Below, one piece after another: positions 1 through 10,541 of a DNA stretch of 64,000 nucleotides. Positions within the stretch are counted from its first letter, which is position 1; every line of letters begins with the position of its first letter. The position numbers and the translations under genes were made by a program. Source of the stretch: Saccharibacillus qingshengii (GTDB lineage: Bacteria; Bacillota; Bacilli; Paenibacillales; Paenibacillaceae); NCBI RefSeq assembly GCF_013185195.1, contig NZ_JAAZWC010000025.1, forward strand, positions 1 to 64,000. Direction: 5' to 3'. Under the pieces are notes generated by a model. The model made no database searches, was not told the DNA's origin, and saw only the letters and a list, made by a program, of their open reading frames with translations.

Positions 1-2005
<2,005 letters not shown>

Positions 2006-2045
2006 TCAACAAAAACTTAATGTTCGAAGCAGGAAAGGACAATAA

Positions 2046-3029
<984 letters not shown>

Positions 3030-3106
3030 GATCTCCGCTCCTAGAAGTGAGCATTCAAGCAGCGTATGAAATGTTGCTATTCGTCCCCGAACTTTTCGGA
3101 AAACAA

Positions 3107-3148
3107 AAATAGACTGGACCTCTTTTAAAAGGGTCCAGTCTATTTTTT
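3107..3148 (+). terminator. Rho-independent terminator after the reductase pair
   Basis: A 13-bp stem, AATAGACTGGACC against GGTCCAGTCTATT, with an A/T-rich loop of about 10 nt, is followed by a T run. A matching A run on the other side lets it serve the convergent AraC gene too. Confidence 0.85.
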
Positions 3149-3229
3149 GAAAAGAAAGAAATCGATAACCGCAGCCTAATGCTCGCTCTCCCCACAAACC
3201 ACTACTTTAAACTTCCACGTAAAGCTTGT

Positions 3230-4276
3230 CTAATGAAGATTAGGTGCTTCATTATCATTTTGAAAGTTTGATGCATTTAGCTGCCCGGCACGCCAATTTG
3301 AAGGTGTGTCGCCTTCCCAAACTCGAAACGCCCGATAAAATGAATTCTGATCCTCATATCCAAGTAAAAAAGCAACTTCTTTGATATCCAACATCGGATC
3401 CGTTAAATAACTTTGGGCCTGCTCATGTCTGGCTTCGGTCACTAATTGTTTAAAGCCTGTTCCCTCATCCGTAAGGCGCCGCTGCAAGGTACGATCGCTT
3501 AGTCCAAGTTCGCTCGAAACAAGTTGAATATCAGGACGGCCAGCGGAAAGGTTCCGTTTAATCATCCATTTGACCGTTTGAGTAAGTGAACTGTTTTGCT
3601 GCTGTTCATCCAACATTCTCTCCAAGGTCGGAGTTAAGATTTCCAACAGTTCTGCGTTGTATGAGTTGAAATAAAGGTCCAGATCTTTTCGATAAAGGGT
3701 CAAGCGGTTATGTTCGGCACCGGTCCGAACCGGACAACCAAAGTGCTTTTCCAGGCTGTGCACAGGTTCTAAAGACTGTTCCAGCTCTACAAGATGCGGC
3801 CTTATCCATTCTTTGGTTCCGTGCCGTCCAAGCTCAAGCAGCGTGATAAGTATGCCTACCGCCAACATGGCTGGCACAGGCTTCTCCGCGTACAGCCAGT
3901 CAAATTCTATCGTACAATATTCGTCTTTCTCGACGATTAGAAAACGCTCGGGAGCGCACATTTGTTTATAGCGAGTAAGTCTGGATAAGGCATCGCGGTA
4001 ATCACGTGCGTGATAGGCGGCCAAAACGCTAGGAGGCAGTTGGGCAATATCCCGGTTGACCATCAAATCAAGAACAAGAACCGCCGAATCCCTGACAGAA
4101 TCGGACAGAACTTGCCATAAGGTGAAGTATTGAGCGGTTGTAACCGTACTCGTATCGCTTATCAGAGTCACGGGGAGCCGGGCTGTACGAACGATATCCA
4201 ATGGCGATACATTAATCTGCTGCATCCTCTTCCAAAATCCGATGGGTATCTTAACCGCATCCAAAGAATAAGGCAT
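3230..4276 (-). CDS. AraC-family transcriptional regulator
   Basis: A DNA-binding regulator of about 348 residues. The N-terminal two thirds resemble the arabinose-binding-like domain (PF12625 type) of long AraC proteins. The last 100 residues hold the double helix-turn-helix, with SSELGLSDRTLQRRLTDEG and the diagnostic LGYEDQNSFYRAFRVWEG. An upstream in-frame ATG exists, but AAAGGAG lies just before a GTG-ATG pair near 4276-4279, so the start is placed there. The gene points toward the aldo/keto reductase pair and shares its terminator region. The AKR genes are its likely targets because of the 21-bp direct repeat in front of them; this is inference. Confidence 0.9.
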   Translation of the reverse strand: MPYSLDAVKIPIGFWKRMQQINVSPLDIVRTARLPVTLISDTSTVTTAQYFTLWQVLSDSVRDSAVLVLDLMVNRDIAQLPPSVLAAYHARDYRDALSRLTRYKQMCAPERFLIVEKDEYCTIEFDWLYAEKPVPAMLAVGILITLLELGRHGTKEWIRPHLVELEQSLEPVHSLEKHFGCPVRTGAEHNRLTLYRKDLDLYFNSYNAELLEILTPTLERMLDEQQQNSSLTQTVKWMIKRNLSAGRPDIQLVSSELGLSDRTLQRRLTDEGTGFKQLVTEARHEQAQSYLTDPMLDIKEVAFLLGYEDQNSFYRAFRVWEGDTPSNWRAGQLNASNFQNDNEAPNLH

Positions 4277-4440
4277 CACATGCTTCACTCCTTTCAGGGT
4301 CATAAGATTATCTATATATTTTACTCATCGAATACGCTTATGTCTCTAGCTGAAAACGACACGGCTCTTGCATGTTGTGCCAACTTTTGTTTTCTTATTC
4401 TTTAAACGATGCTAAAATTTACAGTTTCCAAAACAGAACC

Positions 4441-4482
4441 TTCAAAAAGAACGCAGCCTGATCAGCTGCATGCTTTTTTGAA
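4441..4482 (-). terminator. Hairpin between the AraC gene and the small exported-peptide gene
   Basis: TTCAAAAAG pairs with CTTTTTTGAA and an inner GCAGC pairs with GCTGC around a 7-nt loop. The outer arms provide the T run in either direction. It lies just past the stop of the 86-residue minus-strand gene and most likely ends that transcript. Confidence 0.65.
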
Positions 4483-4530
4483 GTTCATTTTGAATCAAAT
4501 CTCTTGTTCAGCGATGAGTTTTTGCTTTGC

Positions 4531-4791
4531 TTATTTCACTGGGGCAACACCGCTTGTCATTCCTTTGAGTTCGCCAAGGGTAGTTTGATTACCTTCTTCA
4601 TCTAAAAGGATGGTATCGTCGCCCTGGAATTCGCCTACCTGCGCTTTAGAGCTGGCAGATGTTGAGGCATGATTAGGAAGAATCTCTACACCAGGAATTT
4701 TTGAATTATCCCAACCAACAGGAGATATATTGCTGGAGACGAGACTTAAACTAACAGTTAAAGAGAAAGTTATACTAAAAAAATTAATCAT
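4531..4791 (-). CDS. Small secreted or membrane-attached protein, unknown
   Basis: 86 residues. The first 20 or so are hydrophobic (FFSITFSLTVSLSLVSS), as in a signal peptide or anchor. The remainder is hydrophilic, with Gly, Thr, Ser and acidic residues and the stretch LLDEEGNQTTLGELKG. The start follows GAAGG at a good distance, and a terminator lies downstream, so it is probably a real gene. I recognise no family. An exported signalling or precursor peptide is possible but unsupported. It sits in the AT-rich left part of the window and stands alone. Confidence 0.55.
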   Translation of the reverse strand: MINFFSITFSLTVSLSLVSSNISPVGWDNSKIPGVEILPNHASTSASSKAQVGEFQGDDTILLDEEGNQTTLGELKGMTSGVAPVK

Positions 4792-5036
4792 TTTATAGAC
4801 CTTCTTTCACTGTAGGTAGAATTAATAATATTCACTCGTAATTTTACTTCGATATAGACAGTAGGACTATTATAAAACTATTATAGAAATTTTTGCAAAT
4901 ACCAAGATCCCAGCTGAAGAAGCTAGGATCAGAGATAGCGGAGTTAACAGAAGGCAGCTCTCCTAAAGTTGTTTGATTCTCCTCTACGCTAGGACTAGAT
5001 GCAAAAGCACATTCCTTTATCTTTGATCAAGGGATC

Positions 5037-5120
5037 GACGTGGCAAGCAAGTCTGATTTCGAGAAAAGCGAGGAGGTAGAGGGAGGAATTCAATGAAGGA
5101 ACGATAGGGTTCGCCTTTGG
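5037..5120 (+). repeat. Dispersed palindromic repeat, degenerate left half (copy D)
   Basis: The sequence matches the left arm of the copies at 25194 and 43065: AAGTCTGATT, then AAGCGAGGAGG, then GAGGGAGGAATTCA, AGGAACGATAG and TTCGCCTTTG in the same order and spacing. The terminal GTCGAGAAAG block is eroded, and no right arm follows. It is therefore a partial, decayed copy. Confidence 0.65.
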
Positions 5121-5275
5121 GGTTCGAATTGATTCAAGATCAGGATTTGAACTTGCGCCGTTAATCGAGAAAACTCCGCTGGAATTTTCCTGAGGAAGCC
5201 GCTTTTTGTTCGTCGTCTGTCCGCCCGCTTCGCAGCTCTTTACAAATTCCCGACCGCAGGAGTAAGATAAACCTG

Positions 5276-5293
5276 TAAGTTGTATACAGGTAT
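5276..5293. promoter_or_regulatory. GntR-type operator of the gluconate operon
   Basis: Read on the minus strand, the 18 bases are ATACCTGTATACAACTTA. The Bacillus subtilis GntR site is ATACTTGTATACAAGTAT, so 14 of 18 positions agree, including the whole TGTATACAA core. It lies 50-70 bases before gnd in an operon that encodes its own GntR regulator, so gluconate-relieved repression is the likely control. Confidence 0.65.
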
Positions 5294-5345
5294 ACCGGTT
5301 CGATAACGAGATTTATATTTTATCCAGGAAGAGAGAGTGGACAGC

Positions 5346-6245
5346 ATGAAAATCGGAATGATCGGGCTCGGGAAAATGGGATACAATCTGGTTCTGAATC
5401 TGCTTGAGAACAAACATGAAGTGGTAGTCAACGACGTGAATCCGGAGCCGGGACGGGAATTGGCCGGCAAAGGCGCGATCGCGGCGGAGTCCGTGGCCGA
5501 ACTGGTCGGACAGCTGGCGAAACCGCGCGTCGTCTGGGTGATGGTACCGGCCGGAGCGATCGTCGACGGCGTGCTCGAGGGCTTGTCGGAACTGCTGGAA
5601 GAAGGCGATATCGTTATTGACGGCGGCAACTCGCAGTACAAAGATTCGATCCGCCGTTCGGAGATGCTGGGACGCAAAGGGATCTTCTTCTTCGACGCGG
5701 GTACGAGCGGCGGCATGTCGGGCGCGCAGAACGGCGGCTGCTTCATGATCGGCGGCGACCAAGGCGCTTTTGCAACGATCGAACCGCTGTTCCGGGACCT
5801 GGCGGTCGAGAACGGCTATCTGTACACCGGACCGAGCGGAAGCGGGCATTATCTCAAAATGGTGCATAACGGTATCGAGTACGGCATGATGCAGGCGATC
5901 GGCGAAGGATTCGAAGTATTGGAGAAAAGCGCGTTCGATTACGATCACGAAGCGGTGGCCCGCGTCTGGTCGAACGGCTCGGTGATCCGCAGCTGGCTCA
6001 TGGAATTGACGCAGAACGCTTTTTCCAAAGACCCGAATCTTGACGAAATCCGCGGCGTGATGCAGAGTTCCGGCGAAGGCAAATGGACGGTGCAGGAAGC
6101 GCTCGACCTCGAAGTCAGCACCCCGGTCATCGCATTGTCGCTGCTGATGCGCTACCGTTCGCTCGAGAACGATACGTTCCACGGCAAAGTGGTCGCGGCG
6201 CTGCGCAATGAATTCGGCGGTCACGCGGTCGTCAAAGAAGACTGA
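5346..6245 (+). CDS. gnd: 6-phosphogluconate dehydrogenase, decarboxylating (short YqeC/Gnd type)
   Basis: Oxidises and decarboxylates 6-phosphogluconate to ribulose 5-phosphate in the cytosol. The protein has about 299 residues, like the short bacterial YqeC-type enzymes, not the 470-residue GntZ form. The N-terminal Rossmann motif is GMIGLGKMG. The substrate region carries DGGNS, the DAGTSGG loop, and the catalytic GPSGSGHYLKMVHNGIEYG segment with its Lys and His/Asn. A GTG nine bases upstream (5337) is an alternative start; the ATG fits the family. It is the first gene of gnd-gntR-gntK, preceded by a GntR-like operator. With the kinase two genes down it takes gluconate into the pentose phosphate pathway. 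Confidence 0.92.
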   Translation: MKIGMIGLGKMGYNLVLNLLENKHEVVVNDVNPEPGRELAGKGAIAAESVAELVGQLAKPRVVWVMVPAGAIVDGVLEGLSELLEEGDIVIDGGNSQYKDSIRRSEMLGRKGIFFFDAGTSGGMSGAQNGGCFMIGGDQGAFATIEPLFRDLAVENGYLYTGPSGSGHYLKMVHNGIEYGMMQAIGEGFEVLEKSAFDYDHEAVARVWSNGSVIRSWLMELTQNAFSKDPNLDEIRGVMQSSGEGKWTVQEALDLEVSTPVIALSLLMRYRSLENDTFHGKVVAALRNEFGGHAVVKED

Positions 6246-6276
6246 GCCAAAATCCAGCAGCGGGGAGTCGTTCCAT

Positions 6277-6948
6277 ATGCAATATCCTTCGGCTTGGCTG
6301 CAGGGGGCTTCGCTCGGCGAATCGATTGCCGGCCGGCTGCGCCTGCAAATTATTGGCGGAGAGATCGAACCGGGAGAGATTCTCTCGGAGAATCGGATTG
6401 CGGAAGGGTTCGGGGCCAGCCGCTCGCCGGTTCGCGAAGCTTTCCGGACGCTTGCCGGCGAAGGCCTGATCCGGCTCGAGCGGATGGGAGCGGTGGTCGT
6501 GGGGCTCGAGCTGGACGCGGTCAAGGAATTGTACGATGTCCGCTATCTGATCGAGAGCTTCGCCCAGCAGCGGCTGGCTTCCCGGGATAACGCAGCGTTG
6601 ATCGCCCGGCTTGAACAGCAGATCGACGGGATGAAGCTTGCCGCCAGGTACGGAGACTGCGTAGAGTTTGCCCACCAGGATTTTTCGTTTCACGAACGGA
6701 TTGTCGAAGAAGCGCAGCACACGCGTATCCGGCATTTGTGGACCAGTATCCGATCGATCGTGATGACGGTTATTCTGCTGACGACGGAGAAAGAATTCGA
6801 GCGGGGCGAGAGCCGGATGATCGAGGTCGCGGAGAAGCACCGGATGGTCATCGAAGGCCTCAAATCGGGCAGCGAAGAGAAGATCCGGGAAGTCGTCAGA
6901 GCGTATTTTGACGATTCGGATGCTACGCTTGGCCGCAGTTTGTATTAA
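6277..6948 (+). CDS. gntR: GntR/FadR-family regulator of the gluconate operon
   Basis: A repressor of about 223 residues. The winged helix (residues about 15-75) contains ILSENRIAEGFGASRSPVREAFRTL, shown here in part as NRIAEGFGASRSPVREAF. The C-terminal helical FCD effector domain follows. An in-frame ATG 69 bases upstream overlaps gnd, but GGGGAG stands just before the ATG at 6277, so that start is preferred. It lies between gnd and gntK and likely binds the palindrome at 5276-5293, with gluconate as inducer by analogy to B. subtilis GntR. The effector is inferred, not shown. Confidence 0.88.
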   Translation: MQYPSAWLQGASLGESIAGRLRLQIIGGEIEPGEILSENRIAEGFGASRSPVREAFRTLAGEGLIRLERMGAVVVGLELDAVKELYDVRYLIESFAQQRLASRDNAALIARLEQQIDGMKLAARYGDCVEFAHQDFSFHERIVEEAQHTRIRHLWTSIRSIVMTVILLTTEKEFERGESRMIEVAEKHRMVIEGLKSGSEEKIREVVRAYFDDSDATLGRSLY

Positions 6949-6999
6949 TCGACGAAAATAAGCGGGTCACTCCGTATCCGAAAGGAAGATTTCCACAGG

Positions 7000-8547
7000 A
7001 TGAGCGAAAAGTTGATGATCGGCGTCGATATCGGCACGACCAGCACCAAAGCGGTAGTCTTTACGGAAAAAGGAGAAGTGGTTGCCCAGGAGAATGTCGG
7101 CTATCCGCTGCATACCCCGTCGCCTTCGGTGGCGGAACAGGATCCCGACGAGATCTACAGAGCCGTCACTTCGTCGATCGCGGGCGCGGTGCGCACGGCG
7201 CAGGCACGGCCGGAGCAGATTCTGCTGCTGTCGTTCAGTTCCGCGATGCACAGTCTGATCGGTGTCGATGCGGACGGAAATCCGGTTACCCGCTGCATCA
7301 CGTGGGCGGACAACCGCAGCGCGGCCTGGACGAAGAAGCTGAAGCGCGAGCTGAACGGAGACGGGATCTACGCCCGGACCGGTACGCCGATCCACCCGAT
7401 GTCTCCGCTGTCGAAACTGCTCTGGCTGCGCCATGATGAACCCGAGTGGTTCAACCGTTCCGCCAAGTTTATATCGATCAAGGAATACGTCTTTTTGCGG
7501 TTGTTCGGCGAGTATGTCATTGATCATTCTATCGCTTCCGCTACCGGGCTGTTCAATCTGGAACGATTGGATTGGGACGAGGAAGCGCTGCAGACAGCCG
7601 GCGTGACGCCGGAGCGTCTGTCCCGGCTTGTTCCGACGACGCATGTCATGCACGGCCTGCAGCCGGCGGCGGCCAGCGAATTGGGTCTTGCCGTGGATAC
7701 GCCGTTTGTCGTAGGCGCAAGCGACGGCGTGCTGTCCAATCTGGGCGTAGGCGCGATCCGTCCGGGGGTCGTCGCGGCGACGATCGGAACAAGCGGCGCG
7801 ATCCGCACCGTCGTGAACCGTCCCGTTACCGACCCCAAAGGCCGATTTTTCTGCTACGCGCTGGCGGACGGATTGTGGGTGATCGGCGGTCCGGTCAATA
7901 ACGGCGGCATGCTGTTCCGCTGGGTACGCGACGAATTTGCGGCTTCGGAAGTCGAGACCGCCAAGCGGCTGGGCATCGATCCCTACGAAGTCTTGACCCG
8001 GATCGCCGAACAGGTGCGTCCGGGCAGCGAAGGGCTGCTGTTCCATCCGTATCTGACCGGAGAACGGGCGCCGCTGTGGAATCCCGATGCGCGGGGATCG
8101 TTCTTCGGCTTGACGATGAACCATCGCAAAGAGCATATGATCCGCTCCGTGCTGGAAGGCGTCATCTTCAATCTGTATACGGTCATGCTGGCTATGGAAG
8201 AGCAGATCGGCCGTCCTCAGAAGATCCATGCGACCGGCGGATTCGCGCGTTCGCCGCTGTGGCGGCAGATGATGGCGGACATCTTCGATCAAGAAGTCGT
8301 CGTCCCGGAGAGTTTCGAAAGTTCCTGTCTCGGCGCGGCGGTGCTGGGGTTATACGCACTTGGGCGCGTCGATTCGCTGGATGTCGTCGAAGGGATGATT
8401 GGCGGTACGCACCGGCATGAACCGATCGATGAGAATGCCAGAATCTACAAACACCTGCTGCCGATCTTTATCTCCGTTTCGCGCAGTCTGGAGCAGGAAT
8501 ACGAAGCGATCGCCCGGTTCCAGCGGGAGATGGCGGGAGAACTCTGA
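7000..8547 (+). CDS. gntK: Gluconokinase (FGGY family)
   Basis: Phosphorylates gluconate to 6-phosphogluconate with ATP. It has 515 residues, matching B. subtilis GntK (about 513). The N-terminal ATPase motif is GVDIGTTSTKAVV. The middle part has the FGGY signature region ITWADNRSA and PIHPMSPLSKLLWL, typical of gluconate kinases. The C-terminal domain has ATGGFARSPLWRQMMADI and GAAVLGLYALG. It closes the gnd-gntR-gntK operon and is followed by a strong terminator. Unlike the B. subtilis operon, no gluconate permease gene is present, so uptake must be encoded elsewhere or use another transporter. Confidence 0.94.
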   Translation: MSEKLMIGVDIGTTSTKAVVFTEKGEVVAQENVGYPLHTPSPSVAEQDPDEIYRAVTSSIAGAVRTAQARPEQILLLSFSSAMHSLIGVDADGNPVTRCITWADNRSAAWTKKLKRELNGDGIYARTGTPIHPMSPLSKLLWLRHDEPEWFNRSAKFISIKEYVFLRLFGEYVIDHSIASATGLFNLERLDWDEEALQTAGVTPERLSRLVPTTHVMHGLQPAAASELGLAVDTPFVVGASDGVLSNLGVGAIRPGVVAATIGTSGAIRTVVNRPVTDPKGRFFCYALADGLWVIGGPVNNGGMLFRWVRDEFAASEVETAKRLGIDPYEVLTRIAEQVRPGSEGLLFHPYLTGERAPLWNPDARGSFFGLTMNHRKEHMIRSVLEGVIFNLYTVMLAMEEQIGRPQKIHATGGFARSPLWRQMMADIFDQEVVVPESFESSCLGAAVLGLYALGRVDSLDVVEGMIGGTHRHEPIDENARIYKHLLPIFISVSRSLEQEYEAIARFQREMAGEL

Positions 8548-8592
8548 GCCTCCGAAGACGAAGCCTGAGCTGTAACGACTCCTTTCATGCCA

Positions 8593-8638
8593 AAAAGCCG
8601 CTTTTCCGTTTGGCATAGGCCATGGAAAAGCGGCTTTT
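8593..8638 (+). terminator. Terminator after gntK
   Basis: A perfect 15-bp stem (8593-8607 against 8624-8638) has a 16-nt loop. The arms begin with AAAAGCCGC and end with GCGGCTTTT. It is flanked by A and T runs, so it can also stop the convergent SLH gene. Confidence 0.88.
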
Positions 8639-8698
8639 GGTATTTTGGGTTTGCCAAGCGGCAGATGCGGGCCTACCGGCGCATGACCGAAACTGCGC

Positions 8699-9721
8699 TC
8701 AGCGTGCCCGGCTCGGCGAATGGTCGATCGAGGCGGCCATCACTTCGCCGTATGCCCAATAAGACGGGGGAACGTCGCTCCAGGTCATCGGAAGGCCCTT
8801 GTCCGCGGGACGTTCGATCAGGCGGTTGATCAGTGCGGCGGTCTCGGCTCTCGTCACCGGCCGATCGGGGCGGAAGCTGCCGTCCGGATAGCCGTCCATG
8901 GCGCCGTGCGAAGCGGCAGCCGCAATCGCGGCGGCGGCCCAATGTCCTTCGGTATCTCCAAAAGCGGTATCCGGTCCGCCTGCCCATCCGTATACGTTCA
9001 CCAGGATTTGCGCCATTTCCGCCCGGGTTACGGCACGTTCGGGTTCAAAGCGGGCGCCTCCCGTACCCTGCATCCAGCCTTTGGCCGCAGCGACGGATAC
9101 ACCCGTCGTAAGCCATTTGCCGGAATCGATATCCCGGAAATCCGGATCGGAAGCAGCAGGCTCCCCGCTCATTGTCCGCTGCAAGATGACTGCCAGCTCC
9201 GCCCGGATCACGGGCTGTTCGGGGCGGAAAGTTCCGTCCGTATAGCCGTTCATATAGGCGGGATACTTGTGCTTCTCCGGCGTCAGTGCAAAAGCGTAGG
9301 GCGGGGATACGGCTTCGCCGGCGTGCAGGATGCCTGCGGCTCCGGCGTTTCGGCTGTCATAAGGCAGATAGCCTTCTTTTTCGCCGACGATGTAATAATC
9401 GCCTTCCGGCTGAACCAGCCGAAGATCCATTCCGTTCTCGCCTGGGACGGACGCAGCCGACGCAGGCTGACCGGGAAGGCGTCCGCTTGCGCGGTTGGCG
9501 GCCGTGTCGGCCCAATACAGCCCGATCTTCACTTCTTCGAGAGGCAGACCGGTAACCGCATCGGTGACGCTGATCCGCACAGGCGTCGTGACGCCGGTTT
9601 CCAGGGCGGAAGCGGGCACGGGAGAAGCTTCGGAAGCGGCCGGGAGCAGAACTCCGGCAGCCAGCAGCAGAGCGACAAAGGACGAACCGACGCGTTTGGG
9701 GACGGGCGTGCCGATGTTCAT
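8699..9721 (-). CDS. SLH-domain surface protein with a carboxypeptidase-regulatory-like domain
   Basis: A secreted cell-envelope protein of 340 residues. A signal peptide (about 1-33, VALLLAAGVLLPAASEAS) is followed by a beta-sandwich region (about 40-130) with RISVTDAVTGLPLEEVKIGLYW, quoted here in part as VTDAVTGLPLEEVKIGLYW, resembling CarboxypepD_reg/CnaB folds. Three S-layer homology repeats then fill the C-terminus: GYTDGTFRPEQPVIRAEL, a second around FEPERAVTRAEMAQIL, and GYPDGSFRPDRPVTRAE. SLH repeats hold proteins to pyruvylated wall polymers. The start follows GGAGG. No enzyme domain is visible, so it may be structural or a binding protein. It lies downstream of the orphan SAM riboswitch, but a terminator separates them. 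Confidence 0.9.
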   Translation of the reverse strand: MNIGTPVPKRVGSSFVALLLAAGVLLPAASEASPVPASALETGVTTPVRISVTDAVTGLPLEEVKIGLYWADTAANRASGRLPGQPASAASVPGENGMDLRLVQPEGDYYIVGEKEGYLPYDSRNAGAAGILHAGEAVSPPYAFALTPEKHKYPAYMNGYTDGTFRPEQPVIRAELAVILQRTMSGEPAASDPDFRDIDSGKWLTTGVSVAAAKGWMQGTGGARFEPERAVTRAEMAQILVNVYGWAGGPDTAFGDTEGHWAAAAIAAAASHGAMDGYPDGSFRPDRPVTRAETAALINRLIERPADKGLPMTWSDVPPSYWAYGEVMAASIDHSPSRAR

Positions 9722-9873
9722 GGAAATCGCCTCCGTATCGGAATGGGATCAGCGGACAATCGAGTGGCGGACGGGGTCATGGGGGTCTTACTCTATACAT
9801 AAACCTTTAAAAATCGGGAGAATCCGATCGCGGTCTCCCTGAATGGAAAAAGTTACGGCAGGGAGGCCCATAC

Positions 9874-9911
9874 GGAAAAAAAGCCTGCCGAGCCGCATGC
9901 CGGGAAGGCTT
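9874..9911 (-). terminator. Terminator in the region between the SAM riboswitch and the SLH gene
   Basis: On the minus strand AAGCCT pairs with AGGCTT around an inner CCG/CGG, followed by a run of seven T. It lies about 260 bases past the riboswitch terminator, with no convincing gene between. It would end any read-through transcript before the SLH gene. Confidence 0.6.
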
Positions 9912-10171
9912 GCGGTCTCGATAGACTTCTATTCCTGAAGCGCCGGCGGTCCGGATGATTGCATTTGAGGATGGAATCATACGAAGATTGCAGTCGGGAT
10001 CGAAAAAAAGCATGCGACCCGGACAAGCGGCCGGCGCGGGACTTAAGCGACGTTGCGGCGGCCGGAACGGAAATCGGTCCGGCTGGCGAAGACTTCGCAG
10101 GATGCGCCGCGAAGCTTCGCGGTATAAGAACCGGCACAAACCGGACTTACGCAGTGGAACGAAGAGACGTC

Positions 10172-10358
10172 AAAAAGCCTCTTCCCATACAGATAAGAAG
10201 AGGCTTGAACAAGCGGAATCTCTTCTTATCTCTCCGTTCATTCAACGTTCCGCCAAGCGGAAAAATACGAATAAACGTGCAAGAATTAGCACCGTGCCCC
10301 CAATGGGGTCGGTTGCCGGGCTTCATCGGGCTGGTCCCTCCGCCTGCTCTTGATAAGA
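10172..10358 (-). promoter_or_regulatory. SAM-I riboswitch (S box) with complete terminator/antiterminator, no gene behind it
   Basis: Read on the minus strand, the aptamer runs from TCTTATC (10358-10352) to GATAAGA (10230-10224), which pair as P1. Between them are the invariant blocks AGAGCAGGCGGAGGGACCAG, CCCGATGAAGCCCGGCAACC and GGTGCTAATTC-TTGCA, the hallmark of SAM-I riboswitches. The expression platform is intact. The P1 3' strand continues as GATAAGAAGAG, which is exactly complementary to CTCTTCTTATC (10202-10192), giving an antiterminator. That strand overlaps a 10-bp terminator stem (AAGCCTCTTC/GAAGAGGCTT) with five T. SAM binding should therefore stop transcription. No methionine or SAM gene follows on this strand. 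Confidence 0.93.
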
Positions 10359-10397
10359 TGTTTCAGGGTCTGGCTTATAGAGAATACATATGTTTGA

Positions 10398-10427
10398 ATT
10401 ATCGCATGACCCGCCGAAAACTGTCAA
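10398..10427 (-). promoter_or_regulatory. Sigma-A promoter driving the SAM riboswitch
   Basis: On the minus strand a perfect TTGACA (10427-10422) stands 18 bases from GATAAT (10403-10398). This puts the start near 10391, some 30 bases before the aptamer. The promoter points away from the nitrilase-family gene at 10542. Confidence 0.75.
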
Positions 10428-10541
10428 CGGACCCTTGGAAGGTTTCCTGCTTCTTGGCCGCTGCCGCTTGCAATTCCGGCCGGCGATCCTATAGGCTGGA
10501 TAGACATAGAGAAAGCTGGGCCGAAGAACGGAGGATGCGCG

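Larger units (their letters stand above)
4792..5345. other. Intergenic region before the gluconate operon
   Basis: 554 bases without a gene. They hold the promoter side of the small peptide gene, a degenerate left half of the dispersed palindromic repeat (5037-5120), and the GntR-like operator (5276-5293). AT content drops sharply to the right, marking the edge of the AT-rich left segment. Confidence 0.6.

Noticed and set aside
9807-10139. 110-residue minus-strand frame behind the SAM riboswitch as its target gene
   Set aside because: No ribosome binding site, no homology pattern, and a terminator lies inside it.
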